64,000 nucleotides of DNA. Origin: an uncultured Anaerolineales bacterium (GTDB lineage: Bacteria; Chloroflexota; Anaerolineae; Anaerolineales; UBA4823). Numbering within the stretch: position 1 is the stretch's first letter; every line of letters begins with the position of its first letter. Below the pieces are notes generated by a model. The model did not search any database. It saw only the letters and a list, made by a program, of their open reading frames with translations, and had not been told where the DNA came from. The DNA is taken from contig CALFWB010000059.1 in NCBI GenBank assembly GCA_937928795.1, positions 27,030-91,029 of the forward strand, given 5' to 3'. The translations under genes were made by a program, and so were the position numbers. This document shows positions 7,805-16,604 of the stretch, piece after piece.

Positions 7805-9406
7805 GTGAGTGAAGGAACAACCTTAGGCTCAGGTCGATTAGCACAAGCTGCCGCTACGGTAATGGCGGCTTTCTTTGTTAGTAACTTGACCGGCTTAATA
7901 CGCCAAATTCTGGTTGCCAGAGCATTCGGAACAGGGGCGGAGATGGAAGCCTTTAATGCTGCGAACCGTGTAGCAGAAACCCTCTTCAACCTCGTTGCTG
8001 GTGGCGCTTTGGCGTCTGCATTTATCCCAACCTTTAGCGGGCTGTTAGCCAAGAGAGAAACGGTGAAGGCTTGGCAGTTAGCTTCGGCGATTGCCAATCT
8101 AGTATTGGTTGTCCTCATCCTCTTGACGGCAGTAATCTATCTTTTTGCTCCCGAAGTCGTTCGCTATATTCTGGCACCAGGCTTTCGCTTTGAGGTTAGC
8201 AAAGAGGCAACAACGATTTCTCTTTTGCGATTGATGTTGCCCTCGGCGACTCTTTTTGCCCTAAGTGGCTTAGTGATGGGTATTTTGAACTCACACCAGG
8301 TTTTCTTAGTCCCCGCTTTGACGCCCTCGATGTACCAATTGGGCATGATTTTCGGGGTGTTGGTCCTATCGCCTTCGCTAGGGATTGCCGGATTGGGTTG
8401 GGGGGTTTTGGTTGGCGCTGGATTGCATCTTGGTTTGCAACTTCCCTCTTTATGGCGGCTTAAGGGGCAATATTTCCTTGACTTGGCTTTGGATATGCCA
8501 GAAGTGCGCGAAGTCATCCGTTTGTTTGCGCCGCGCTTAATTGGGGTTGCGGTTGTACAGTTGAATTTTTGGGTGAATACCCGCTTAGCCTCCCAGATGC
8601 CCGAAGGCAGTGTAACCGGTGTGGTATTGGGATTTACGTTGATGTTGATGCCTCAAGCTGCTATTGCCCAATCGGTGGCAATTGTTGCATTGCCGACCCT
8701 TTCAACACATTTTGCATTAGGCAAATTTGATGACCTACGTTCAACGCTGGTCAATGGATTGAGAGGTGTTTTGTTCCTAGCTATACCAGCCAGTGTGGGT
8801 TTGAGCCTACTCAGAAAACCGATTGTGGCGATGCTTTACCAGCGAGGAGCGTTTGATGAACGTTCCACTGAATTTGTGGCTTGGGCGTTGTTATGGTATG
8901 CAAGTGGACTGGTTGGTCATAGCTTGGTAGAAATTTTTGCCCGTTCCTTTTACGCAATGCATGATACCCGAACGCCGGTCTGGGTTGGATCGCTAGCAAT
9001 GGGATTGAATGTCGGTTTGAGCTATCTCTTTTCGGCAATCTTTTGGTGGTTGGGCTGGTTGCCGCACGGGGGCTTAGCCCTAGCCAACACAATCGCAACC
9101 TACCTTGAAGCGCTAGGATTGTACTGGATGATGCGTCGCCGCTTGGGAGGTTTGGATGAGCGCACCTTTTTACGCTTTGTCGTCAAAACAAGTCTTGCCA
9201 GCTTGGTGATGGGGATTGGCGTAGCTCTTTGGATAACTTACCTAAGTGAACAACCGGTGTTTGTTCTGGCCCTTGGTGGAATTGCATTAGGTGGCGGTTT
9301 CTTTGGTGTGAGTGCTTGGTTGTTGCGCCTTGAGGAGCTATGGATTTTGTATAACCTTGTCATCCGCTGGGCTAAGAGACAGACAACCACACCAATTGAG
9401 CGGTAA
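7805..9406 (+). CDS. murJ: Lipid II flippase MurJ
   Basis: A 533-residue polytopic protein of the MurJ/MviN family (MOP superfamily), which flips lipid II across the cytoplasmic membrane during peptidoglycan synthesis. Family features include the N-terminal block SNLTGLIRQILVARAFG with the conserved Arg, the FNLVAGGALASAFIPTFS segment, and PRLIGVAVVQLNFWVNTRLAS in the middle. About 13-14 hydrophobic segments are visible. I place the start at the GTG at 7805, directly before the conserved N-terminus; the ORF track extends 68 codons further without family similarity. There is no convincing Shine-Dalgarno sequence, but a TATAAT sits just upstream. The 3' end overlaps the convergent DUF212 gene by 35 bases. 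Confidence 0.92.
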   Translation: MSEGTTLGSGRLAQAAATVMAAFFVSNLTGLIRQILVARAFGTGAEMEAFNAANRVAETLFNLVAGGALASAFIPTFSGLLAKRETVKAWQLASAIANLVLVVLILLTAVIYLFAPEVVRYILAPGFRFEVSKEATTISLLRLMLPSATLFALSGLVMGILNSHQVFLVPALTPSMYQLGMIFGVLVLSPSLGIAGLGWGVLVGAGLHLGLQLPSLWRLKGQYFLDLALDMPEVREVIRLFAPRLIGVAVVQLNFWVNTRLASQMPEGSVTGVVLGFTLMLMPQAAIAQSVAIVALPTLSTHFALGKFDDLRSTLVNGLRGVLFLAIPASVGLSLLRKPIVAMLYQRGAFDERSTEFVAWALLWYASGLVGHSLVEIFARSFYAMHDTRTPVWVGSLAMGLNVGLSYLFSAIFWWLGWLPHGGLALANTIATYLEALGLYWMMRRRLGGLDERTFLRFVVKTSLASLVMGIGVALWITYLSEQPVFVLALGGIALGGGFFGVSAWLLRLEELWILYNLVIRWAKRQTTTPIER

Positions 9407-9815
9407 CCACGCCTAAGACCACTCCCGCAAAGGCTTCAATCGGTGTATGTCCGAGCACTTCGCGCAATTGTTCTTCCTTGAGTGGATGACCGCTGGCAAG
9501 ATCGTTGATCATGGCGTTGATCAGCTCGGCATGTTTTCCCGCTTGGCGGCGGATGCCGGTGGCGTCGTAAACAACGACCATGGCAAGGGTCAATCCAATA
9601 GCAAAGTGAGGGGAGTCAAAGCCATAAAACAAGCCAAGCGCATGAGCAACGGCGGTTACCAGAGCAGAGTGCGAACTGGGCATCCCTCCTGCTCGGAAAA
9701 GCAATGCCCAATTCCACTGCCGAGTTTTGATATATTCGATCGGCACCTTGACGGTTTGGGCGATTATCCAAGCAATGGCTCCGGAGATTAGAACATAATT
9801 GCGGAAGATTTCCAT
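9372..9815 (-). CDS. Divergent PAP2/DUF212 family membrane protein
   Basis: A 147-residue membrane protein of the DUF212 (YuiD-like) family, distantly related to PAP2 acid phosphatases. The conserved block GGMPSSHSALVTAV carries the Ser-His pair of the phosphatase motif, and VVVYDATGIRRQAGKHA is the second signature. A third segment HTPIEAFAGVVLG follows at the C-terminus. Hydrophobic segments are near residues 5-20, 70-90 and 125-145. A lipid phosphate substrate is plausible from the PAP2 relation but unproven for this family. The gene overlaps the end of murJ tail to tail and lies downstream of xseB on the same strand with a 29-base gap. Confidence 0.85.
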   Translation of the reverse strand: MEIFRNYVLISGAIAWIIAQTVKVPIEYIKTRQWNWALLFRAGGMPSSHSALVTAVAHALGLFYGFDSPHFAIGLTLAMVVVYDATGIRRQAGKHAELINAMINDLASGHPLKEEQLREVLGHTPIEAFAGVVLGVVTAQLVWLSVS

Positions 9816-9844
9816 GTCGATTCTAGATAAATTCTTCTTTTTTG

Positions 9845-10063
9845 CTATAGCTTCTCATCGCTTAGGGTTCGGATAGCTAGTTCTGCTTGTTCCAGCAATT
9901 GAAGGCAATACTGAACCAAGGCTTGTCCTCGTTGATAGAGAGAAAGTGTCTCCTGCAAGGTTTGTTCGCCGCTTTCCATTTGGTTAACGACATGTTCCAA
10001 TTCTTGCATAGCTTCTTCAAACGAGAGCGATTCCAGAGAGGGTTCAGGTTTTTTGCTGTTCAT
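9845..10063 (-). CDS. xseB: Exodeoxyribonuclease VII small subunit
   Basis: A 72-residue helical protein with the family core SFEEAMQELEHVVNQMESGE and a following LYQRGQALVQYC stretch. It binds several copies per XseA and is needed for exonuclease VII, which degrades single-stranded DNA from both ends. Length is usual for XseB. The start overlaps the preceding membrane-protein gene by 20 bases and lacks a strong ribosome binding site, so translation is probably coupled. It belongs to the xseA/membrane protein/xseB operon. Confidence 0.9.
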   Translation of the reverse strand: MNSKKPEPSLESLSFEEAMQELEHVVNQMESGEQTLQETLSLYQRGQALVQYCLQLLEQAELAIRTLSDEKL

Positions 10064-10508
10064 GGGGATTGTCGCTTTCGGAAGATGGAGTCAGGTTGCC
10101 GAGTGCCTGTAACAGGGGCGCTTCGGCGGGTAAAATTTCTCTTGCTTTGGAGGCAAAGGTCTCAAAATCTATGCCGCGAGAGGCTTGATAGCTTTGAATT
10201 TGGGGAAGGGTTTTTTCCCGGATGGCGCGTCGGATAGCATTCTGGCGGGCTGCACTGGCAAGAATAGCTGTTGCCGCAATGAAAACGAGGAAGAAGATGA
10301 TCACCAAGAAAAATGCCAAAATGAGATTGATGATCTTGAAGGCAAGCAAGAGAGCCACAATGCCAAGAATTGGCAATGTGCCTAGCCAAACTGCTAGACC
10401 AAAGGATTGCTCAGCGCTGGAGGCTCCGATCGACAAGAGTTGTTCGTTAAGTTGGAGGATCACTTCCTCCTCAGTTGGTTCTTGGTTTTCTTCAGATGTA
10501 ACCATCAT
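10044..10508 (-). CDS. Membrane protein of unknown function inside the xse operon
   Basis: A 154-residue protein I do not recognise. Residues 1-38 are acidic and soluble. Two hydrophobic segments follow (about 40-60 and 63-88, with a run FFLVIIFFLVFIAATAILA), then a basic stretch AARQNAIRRAIREKTLP and a soluble tail. It starts within the stop of xseA (ATGA overlap) and ends 20 bases inside xseB, so the three genes are translationally coupled. Exonuclease VII has no known membrane subunit. It may be an unrelated passenger or a membrane tether; sequence alone cannot decide. It is not an artefact, because both overlaps are tight and the reading frame has normal composition. Confidence 0.7.
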   Translation of the reverse strand: MMVTSEENQEPTEEEVILQLNEQLLSIGASSAEQSFGLAVWLGTLPILGIVALLLAFKIINLILAFFLVIIFFLVFIAATAILASAARQNAIRRAIREKTLPQIQSYQASRGIDFETFASKAREILPAEAPLLQALGNLTPSSESDNPHEQQKT

Positions 10509-11731
10509 GCGCTTTCTCTGGTGACCGATTCGATTTGCACAGCCATCTGACCATCTTTAAGGCGCGCTTGGATGGATTCTCCAACCACGACCTGTTCGAT
10601 AGAGCGAATGAGATTGCCTTCTGGTTTAGTTAAGAGCGCATAACCGCGCTTCAAGATCACTTGAGGATTGAGTGCCTCCAAGCGATGAAAGTAAAGCTCG
10701 ACTTTGGAACGTTGGGATTCCAAATGATGTGCAAGATAAAGTTCTAAACGACGTGTCCATTCATCCAAGCGTTGGCGGGCAATATTGACCCGATTAAGTG
10801 GTGAACTCATGCTCAAGCGGTGAGCATACTGGCTGAGGCGGCTGCGGTGAGAGCTTAGTCGAGAGAGGGCTGCGTTTTGCAGGCGTTGTGAGAGGTTTTG
10901 TAGATTGGCTTGCAGATCGGGAAGATTAGGCGTGACCATTTCGGCGGCAGCGGTTGGGGTGGGTGCGCGTAGGTCACTGGCGAAATCTGCTAGGGTAAAA
11001 TCGGTTTCGTGGCCAATGCCGGTTACAATCGGCGTTTGCAATGCCGCAATTGTGCGCACCAGCCCTTCATCGTTGAATGCCCAAAGGTCTTCGATCGAGC
11101 CACCGCCACGGGCTAAGATGATTACATCCGGCTTGATTTTCTCATCCAACTGCTTTAGAGCGCGAATGAGAGTAGGAGCGGCCTCGTCGCCTTGCACAAC
11201 AGCCGGAGCGATAATCACTTCAGCTAGAGGGTAACGACGTTTGAGCGTGTTTAGCATATCCTGTAAAGCGGCTGCTTGCAAACTGGTAACGATGCCGATC
11301 TTGCGTGGAAAAGGCGGGAGAGGCTTCTTCCGGTCGGCATCAAATAAGCCCTCTTTTTCAAGTTTAGCCTTGCGCTGCAGAAACTCTTGATACAACACTC
11401 CAGCGCCGAGGGCAATTAAGTTATCGGTATAGAGTTGGTACACTCCCGCAGGGGGATAAACGTCTATATATCCGTGGGCGATAATTAAGTCACCGTTTTT
11501 GGGGAGGAACAACTGATAGTTAACTTGCTGTCGCCACATTACGCAACGCAGAGATGCGTTGGCGTCTTTGAGGGTAAAATAAAAGTGACCCGAAGTGGCG
11601 CGTGTTGCATTGGACACTTCGCCAACCACCCACAAGTCGCGAAGTAGTTCTTCTTCAGAGAGCAATTGCTGAAGGTAGGCCGTGAGTTGAGAGACTGTCC
11701 AATTGATTGGTTTCTCGAACAAGGATAGCAT
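10505..11731 (-). CDS. xseA: Exodeoxyribonuclease VII large subunit
   Basis: The catalytic subunit of exonuclease VII, 408 residues. An N-terminal OB-fold (about 10-105, including VGEVSNATRATSGHFYFTLKD) binds single-stranded DNA. The catalytic domain carries VIILARGGGSIEDLWAFNDE and GIGHETDFTLADFASDLRAPTPTAAAE, both strongly conserved in XseA. The C-terminal part is a long helical region, and the final block LKRGYALLTKPEG is also typical. The start has AGGAAAT just upstream of the ATG. It heads the operon with the membrane protein and xseB. Confidence 0.95.
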   Translation of the reverse strand: MLSLFEKPINWTVSQLTAYLQQLLSEEELLRDLWVVGEVSNATRATSGHFYFTLKDANASLRCVMWRQQVNYQLFLPKNGDLIIAHGYIDVYPPAGVYQLYTDNLIALGAGVLYQEFLQRKAKLEKEGLFDADRKKPLPPFPRKIGIVTSLQAAALQDMLNTLKRRYPLAEVIIAPAVVQGDEAAPTLIRALKQLDEKIKPDVIILARGGGSIEDLWAFNDEGLVRTIAALQTPIVTGIGHETDFTLADFASDLRAPTPTAAAEMVTPNLPDLQANLQNLSQRLQNAALSRLSSHRSRLSQYAHRLSMSSPLNRVNIARQRLDEWTRRLELYLAHHLESQRSKVELYFHRLEALNPQVILKRGYALLTKPEGNLIRSIEQVVVGESIQARLKDGQMAVQIESVTRESA

Positions 11732-11826
11732 ATTTCCTGTTAACTTGGGATAGATTATAAATCATTCAGCTTATCTTCGGGTAGAATCAAATTGACTTCA
11801 CAACTTTGAAATGGGATCGGATCACC

Positions 11827-12327
11827 TTGAAACATATCTGGTCACCTTGGAGGATGAAATATATCCAAAACCACCGCCGAGATGCGGGATGTATTTTCTG
11901 TTTAGCAGTTGCTCAGGAAGATAGCCCAGAAAACTTAATTGTCAAGCGCGGTGAGACTGCTTTTGTCATTCTTAATCGGTTTCCTTATACAAGCGGGCAC
12001 TTGATGGTTGTGCCTTATCAGCATACCTCTGATCTTGGTAGTTTGAGTTCTGTTTGTCGATGCGAAATGATAGAGTTAGTAAATGCCTCAATTGAGGTTT
12101 TAAAGCAGGTTTATCGCCCTCAAGGATTTAATTTGGGCATGAACCTTGGCGAACCGGCCGGGGCGGGCATCGCCGATCATTTACATATGCACGTTGTGCC
12201 GCGCTGGAGCGGAGATACCAATTTTATGTCTACCGTGGGGGGAGTGCGAGTGCTCCCTGAAGAATTAGAGGATACATACAGGCGGATCAAGGAGGTGTGG
12301 GAACGAATCGATTTTATCCAAACGTGA
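11827..12327 (+). CDS. HIT family hydrolase (AP4A phosphorylase-like)
   Basis: A 166-residue histidine-triad protein. The HIT motif HLHMHVV is followed by PRW, and the N-terminus HIWSPWRMKYI plus CIFC match the AP4A phosphorylase/diadenosine-polyphosphate hydrolase branch common in actinobacteria and Chloroflexota. Such enzymes cleave nucleotide phosphoramidates or dinucleoside polyphosphates. No ATG is available before the conserved WSPWR block. I chose the TTG at 11827, which puts the family N-terminus directly after the start; another TTG at 11806 is the ORF-track choice. The exact start is uncertain. It is divergent from xseA and lies upstream of the thiolase operon. Confidence 0.88.
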   Translation: MKHIWSPWRMKYIQNHRRDAGCIFCLAVAQEDSPENLIVKRGETAFVILNRFPYTSGHLMVVPYQHTSDLGSLSSVCRCEMIELVNASIEVLKQVYRPQGFNLGMNLGEPAGAGIADHLHMHVVPRWSGDTNFMSTVGGVRVLPEELEDTYRRIKEVWERIDFIQT

Positions 12328-12389
12328 CTTAAAAAGTTGGCTACCCTAATTGTTCCTTCGATAGAATTGTTTGCCAAAGGAGGAGGATA

Positions 12390-13598
12390 ATGAATGGAAG
12401 TAATCGTGAAGCGTTAATTGTAAGCGCAGTGCGCACGCCCAGTGGGAAATTCCAAGGTAGCCTAAGCGGTTTCACTGCCACCCAACTAGGGGCGATGGTT
12501 GTAAAGGAAGCGGTCAAGCGGGCAGGCCTCGAGGATTTGAGCGCCATTGATGAGGTCTTGATGGGCAATGTGGTCTCGGCGGGTTTGGGGCAGAACCCCG
12601 CCCGGCAAGCTGCCCTCTTCGGTGGATTGCCTGATAGTGTAGGTGCCACCACGATCAATAAAGTTTGCGGATCGGGCTTGAAAGCGGTGATGTTGGCAGC
12701 CCAGGCGATCCGGGCTGGGGATGGTCATCTTTACGTTTGCGGGGGGATGGAGAGTATGAGCCGCGCTCCTTATCTGATCCGAGGGCGGAGTGGAGAGCTG
12801 CGCTTTGGCCATGGGCAGCTCGTGGATGCTCTTCTACACGATGGTTTATGGGATCCCTTTGAAAACTGGGGGATGGGAGACGCAGCGGAGTTTATCGCCC
12901 AAGAATGGGGAATCTCGCGCCAAGAAATGGATGCGTTTGCCTATCAGAGCCATCAGAAAGCGCTGTGGGCGATTGATAATGGAAAGTTCAAAGCCGAAAT
13001 TGTGCCGATCGAAATCCCCACCAAAAAGGGAGCGCCGCTCGTCTTTGATACGGATGAGACGCCGCGCCGAGATACTTCACTTGAATCGCTGGCGGCGCTC
13101 AGGGCGGCTTTTCAAGCCAATGGCAGGGTGACAGCGGGCAATTCGCCGGGGTTGAACGACGGCGCTGCTGCTGTTGTAGTGGCGTCGCGTGAGAAAGCGG
13201 AGCAACTTGGACTTTCAGCCCTAGCGCGTATAGTGGGCTACGCTCAAGCTGCGGTGGATCCGAAACGCCTTTTTATTGCCCCGGCGCGGGCGATTCCAAA
13301 GCTCTTAGAGCAAGTGGGCTGGAGCCTAGGTGAGGTCGATTTGATTGAACTTAATGAAGCTTTTGCTGCTCAGGTCCTTGCCGATGGAAAGGCGTTAGCC
13401 GATCAGGGATGGGATTGGGCAAAAGTTAACATACATGGTGGCGCCATTGCTCTGGGGCATCCGATCGGCGCTAGTGGCGCAAGAATCCTGACGACCTTGA
13501 TCTATGCTCTGAGAGACCGCCAGCTCAAACGGGGCATTGCCTCTCTCTGTTTGGGCGGGGCAGAGGCAGTAGCGATGGCGATTGAGTTGCTATATTGA
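12390..13598 (+). CDS. atoB: Acetyl-CoA C-acetyltransferase
   Basis: A 402-residue type I thiolase that interconverts two acetyl-CoA and acetoacetyl-CoA, or cleaves longer 3-oxoacyl-CoAs. The nucleophilic Cys is in NKVCGSGLKAV, the His in [14 protein letters not shown], and the second Cys in SLCLGGAEAVA. A very strong ribosome binding site (AAAGGAGGAGG) lies seven bases before the ATG. It is followed by a 3-hydroxyacyl-CoA dehydrogenase after 16 bases, so the two probably act in sequence in beta-oxidation or in the reverse butyrate direction. It differs from the thiolase at 1804-3027, which has PcaF-type features. Confidence 0.92.
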   Translation: MNGSNREALIVSAVRTPSGKFQGSLSGFTATQLGAMVVKEAVKRAGLEDLSAIDEVLMGNVVSAGLGQNPARQAALFGGLPDSVGATTINKVCGSGLKAVMLAAQAIRAGDGHLYVCGGMESMSRAPYLIRGRSGELRFGHGQLVDALLHDGLWDPFENWGMGDAAEFIAQEWGISRQEMDAFAYQSHQKALWAIDNGKFKAEIVPIEIPTKKGAPLVFDTDETPRRDTSLESLAALRAAFQANGRVTAGNSPGLNDGAAAVVVASREKAEQLGLSALARIVGYAQAAVDPKRLFIAPARAIPKLLEQVGWSLGEVDLIELNEAFAAQVLADGKALADQGWDWAKVNIHGGAIALGHPIGASGARILTTLIYALRDRQLKRGIASLCLGGAEAVAMAIELLY

Positions 13599-13614
13599 TG
13601 GAAAGGAAAGGTAA

Positions 13615-14466
13615 ATGGATATCCGCGAAATTTACGTGATTGGCGCAGGCACGATGGGCAGCGGCATTGCTCAAGTGGCAGCCTTAGGCGGTTATCATAC
13701 AACCCTGATGGATGTTCTTCCGGAGCAGTTGGATAAAGCGAGAGAAACAATAAGCCGATCGGTTGAAAAATTGTTAAGCAAGGGTCAGTTGACCGACGAA
13801 CAAGCCAAACGGATTGACGGAATCCGCTATGAAAAAGAGCTGAAGTCGATTGGCTTCGCCGATTTGGTGATTGAAGCTGTTGTGGAAGAATTAGCCACTA
13901 AGCAAGAAATCTTTCGTCAAGCCGATGGGTTGTGTCCGCAACACACCCTCCTTGCTTCAAACACGTCTTCGATTTCCATTACCAAGCTAGCAGCGGTTAC
14001 CCGCCGACCCGAAAAGGTGATTGGGATGCACTTTATGAACCCGGTGCCGCTCATGCGCTTGGTTGAAGTCATTCGGGGATTATTGACCTCGGACGAGACC
14101 ATGCAAACGGTTCTGGAGGTTTGCCATCAGATGGGAAAGGAGCCGGTGGAAGCTAACGATGCACCGGGCTTTATCTCTAACCGCATTTTGTGCCCAATGA
14201 TCAATGAGGCGATTTTTGCCCTTCAAGAAGGTATCGGCAGTCGCGAAGCCATTGATGCGGTGATGAAATTGGGGATGAATCATCCGATGGGCCCGCTGGC
14301 ATTAGCTGACTTAATTGGTCTGGACGTTGTTTTAGCGGTCATGGAAATCTTACACCGCGATTTGGGGGACGACAAATACCGTCCAGCCTATCTGTTGCGC
14401 AAATTGGTGGCAGCAGGTCACCTCGGAAGGAAAACGGGAAGAGGATTTTATGAGTATGCTTCCTAG
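13615..14466 (+). CDS. 3-hydroxybutyryl-CoA dehydrogenase
   Basis: A 283-residue NAD-dependent 3-hydroxyacyl-CoA dehydrogenase (Hbd/PaaH type). The N-terminal Rossmann motif is [13 protein letters not shown], the catalytic His is in [11 protein letters not shown], and the C-terminal domain shows [10 protein letters not shown] and [17 protein letters not shown]. Length is typical of the single-domain enzymes. GGAAAGGAAAGG lies just before the ATG. It overlaps the GMC oxidoreductase gene by 17 bases. It would oxidise 3-hydroxybutyryl-CoA to acetoacetyl-CoA for the upstream thiolase. The common gene name is hbd. Confidence 0.93.
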   Translation: MDIREIYVIGAGTMGSGIAQVAALGGYHTTLMDVLPEQLDKARETISRSVEKLLSKGQLTDEQAKRIDGIRYEKELKSIGFADLVIEAVVEELATKQEIFRQADGLCPQHTLLASNTSSISITKLAAVTRRPEKVIGMHFMNPVPLMRLVEVIRGLLTSDETMQTVLEVCHQMGKEPVEANDAPGFISNRILCPMINEAIFALQEGIGSREAIDAVMKLGMNHPMGPLALADLIGLDVVLAVMEILHRDLGDDKYRPAYLLRKLVAAGHLGRKTGRGFYEYAS

Positions 14467-16072
14467 CGATGAAATTTACGATTTTGTCGTGATCGGTTCT
14501 GGCTTTGGCGGGAGCGTCGCCGCCATGCGCTTGGCTGAGAAAGGCTATCGGGTTCTCGTGCTCGAACGCGGCAAGCGCTATCAAGATCAGGATTTTGCCA
14601 AGACCAATTGGCAATTTTGGAAATATCTCTGGCTGCCGGCCTTGCGCTGTTTTGGTATCTTAGAATTGAGCTTCTTCAAAGACGTGTTTGTTTTGCATGG
14701 CAGTGGGGTGGGTGGGGGAAGCTTAGGATATGCCAATGTCTTGATGGAACCAGACGAACGGTTGTTCGAGAACCCGGCTTGGCGAGAGATGGCGGATTGG
14801 AAAACGCTCCTTCAACCCTACTACCAACTGGCTAAGCGCATGTTAGGGGTGCATCCAAACCCGAAGCTCTGGCATGCCGATCAGCTTTTACTCGACATCG
14901 CCAAAGAATTGGGCATGGAGTACACCTTCCGACCGACAGAAGTGGGGGTTTTGTTTGGGGAAAGCATCGGCACCGGCGAAGATCAAGAAGTTGAGGATCC
15001 TTACTTTACAGGAAAAGGTCCCAAACGGCGTACCTGTAAGCACTGCGGGGCTTGCATGGTTGGCTGCCGCTATAACGCGAAGAACACGCTGGTAAAAAAT
15101 TATCTCTGGTTTGCAGAAAAATATGGCGCTAAAATCTTGCCGGAGAGCCAGGTTATCGATATCCGTCCTGTGAGCGATCACCCACCCGCTCGTTACGCTC
15201 TGACGGTCAAATCCTCCACTCAATTCTGGAAACCCTCGTTTCAAATCCTTTGTAGCAACGTTGTAGTTTCTGCGGGGACAATTGGGACACTAAAACTGCT
15301 CTTGCATTGTCGTGAACGAGCGGACTCTTTGCCTGAACTCTCCCCACGCTTAGGAGAAAACGTGCGCACGAACAGCGAGTCCTTACTGGGGGCGGTGAGT
15401 CGTTCTAAAAGCATCGATTATTCACAAGGGATAGCGATCACCTCGATTTTTCAGGCCGATGCCGTGACCGCTGTCGAGCCGGTGCGCTATCCGGCCGGGT
15501 CTTCGCTGATGCGCTTTCTCAGCGCCCCGCTGGTAGGTGGACAGAAGCCGCTCTTTTTTCGTTTGCTTGAATCGATCTTTTTGCTTATCGCTCATCCCAT
15601 CGAAACGTTGCGCTCTTATGTTTTGCCGGGCTGGGCTCGCCGAACGACTATTTTATTGGTAATGCAAACTGAAGACAGCCGTTTGCGGATGAAATTGGGA
15701 CGGCATGTTTTTACGGCTTTTCGCAAGGGGTTAGTCTCCGATAGCACGGGTGAAAATGTGCAGGGAGTCAGCCCAATTGGTGAGTGGGTGACGCGGCGTT
15801 TTGCTGAGAAGGCAAATGCTGCGCCGGCTGGAGCTATCAACGAGAGCTTGCTCAACACGCCGATGACCGCTCACCTTTTGGGTGGTGTTCCGTTTGGCAG
15901 AAACCGTGAGGAAGGTGTGATCGGACTAGACTGCCAGGTGCACGGTTACCCGGGCATCTATGTGGTTGACGGTTCGATTGTCCCGGCAAATCCCGGCGTA
16001 AATCCCAGCCTCACCATCACTGCTTTGGCAGAATATGCCATGGCGCAAATTCCGCCAAAAGAAAAAGCTTAG
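14450..16072 (+). CDS. GMC family oxidoreductase, cholesterol oxidase-like, with Cys cluster
   Basis: A 540-residue flavoprotein. The FAD-binding motif [12 protein letters not shown] is at residues 14-25, with the acidic end of strand two in LVLERG, and the C-terminal GMC domain shows [27 protein letters not shown]. Cysteines at 196, 199, 202 and 206 form CxxCxxCxxxC, the spacing of a [4Fe-4S] ferredoxin site, although the usual Pro after the last Cys is absent. A similar Cys-rich block occurs in the ChoD-like branch of cholesterol oxidase homologues. It overlaps the hydroxyacyl-CoA dehydrogenase gene by 17 bases, so it belongs to that operon. The substrate is unknown; a hydroxylated lipid or an alcohol is likely. 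An in-frame second ATG at 14456 is an alternative start. Confidence 0.85.
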   Translation: MSMLPSDEIYDFVVIGSGFGGSVAAMRLAEKGYRVLVLERGKRYQDQDFAKTNWQFWKYLWLPALRCFGILELSFFKDVFVLHGSGVGGGSLGYANVLMEPDERLFENPAWREMADWKTLLQPYYQLAKRMLGVHPNPKLWHADQLLLDIAKELGMEYTFRPTEVGVLFGESIGTGEDQEVEDPYFTGKGPKRRTCKHCGACMVGCRYNAKNTLVKNYLWFAEKYGAKILPESQVIDIRPVSDHPPARYALTVKSSTQFWKPSFQILCSNVVVSAGTIGTLKLLLHCRERADSLPELSPRLGENVRTNSESLLGAVSRSKSIDYSQGIAITSIFQADAVTAVEPVRYPAGSSLMRFLSAPLVGGQKPLFFRLLESIFLLIAHPIETLRSYVLPGWARRTTILLVMQTEDSRLRMKLGRHVFTAFRKGLVSDSTGENVQGVSPIGEWVTRRFAEKANAAPAGAINESLLNTPMTAHLLGGVPFGRNREEGVIGLDCQVHGYPGIYVVDGSIVPANPGVNPSLTITALAEYAMAQIPPKEKA

Positions 16073-16093
16073 CCCTATCTGCGGGTTTGAAGG

Positions 16094-16114
16094 GTAGGTG
16101 GGCTTGCCCGCCCT
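16094..16114. terminator. GC-rich hairpin between convergent genes
   Basis: GGTGGGC and GCCCGCC can pair across a two-base centre in the 57-base gap between the convergent GMC oxidoreductase and CBS genes. One pair is a wobble and no T-run follows, so function as a bidirectional terminator is only suggested by position. Confidence 0.3.
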
Positions 16115-16129
16115 CGGCATCTTTGATGA

Positions 16130-16576
16130 TCAGCCCTGAAAACCGCTGCTAAGGATGTAATTTTCTAGGCCGCGAATCTCGCTCTCACGGCTTGCGACTG
16201 CTGCTTCCATCACATCCCGTAAAGAGAGAATACCGACCATTTGATTGTTTTCAACTACGGGCAGGTGGCGGATGTGAAATTGCTTCATCAGTGCCATACA
16301 TTGGTCAATAGTTGTCTTGGGGGTGACTGTCACCATCTTTTCAACCATAACATCTCGGATGGGAGTCTCCTGTGCTGCTCGGCCTTGTAATTCTCCCTTG
16401 CGAGCGTAATCGCGCTCGGTGAAAATTCCGACGACTTTGTCGCCTTCCATGACCATCACTGCGCCAATGTTGGCTTCCGCCATCACCTTGAGGGCTTCAA
16501 ATACGGTGGAAGTAGCCGCAACGCTATAATTTGGACGCTCTCCCTTTGCTTCAAGCAGATCTTTTACCGTGTTCAT
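16130..16576 (-). CDS. Tandem CBS domain protein
   Basis: A 148-residue protein made of two CBS domains and nothing else. The first (about 8-65) contains EANIGAVMVMEGDKVVGIFTERDYARK, and the second (about 75-140) contains MKQFHIRHLPVVENNQMVGILSLRDV. Such stand-alone pairs bind adenine nucleotides and act as energy or ligand sensors, usually for a partner protein that cannot be named here. AAAGGAGG lies directly before the ATG. The gene follows gatB on the same strand with a 28-base gap, so it may be transcribed with gatCAB. Confidence 0.9.
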   Translation of the reverse strand: MNTVKDLLEAKGERPNYSVAATSTVFEALKVMAEANIGAVMVMEGDKVVGIFTERDYARKGELQGRAAQETPIRDVMVEKMVTVTPKTTIDQCMALMKQFHIRHLPVVENNQMVGILSLRDVMEAAVASRESEIRGLENYILSSGFQG

Positions 16577-16604
16577 GTTTACCTCCTTTGGACTATCGAA
16601 TGAA

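Noticed and set aside
7579-8118. 179-residue minus-strand ORF over the murJ start
   Set aside because: Antisense of a well-supported MurJ; composition follows the complement of its codons.
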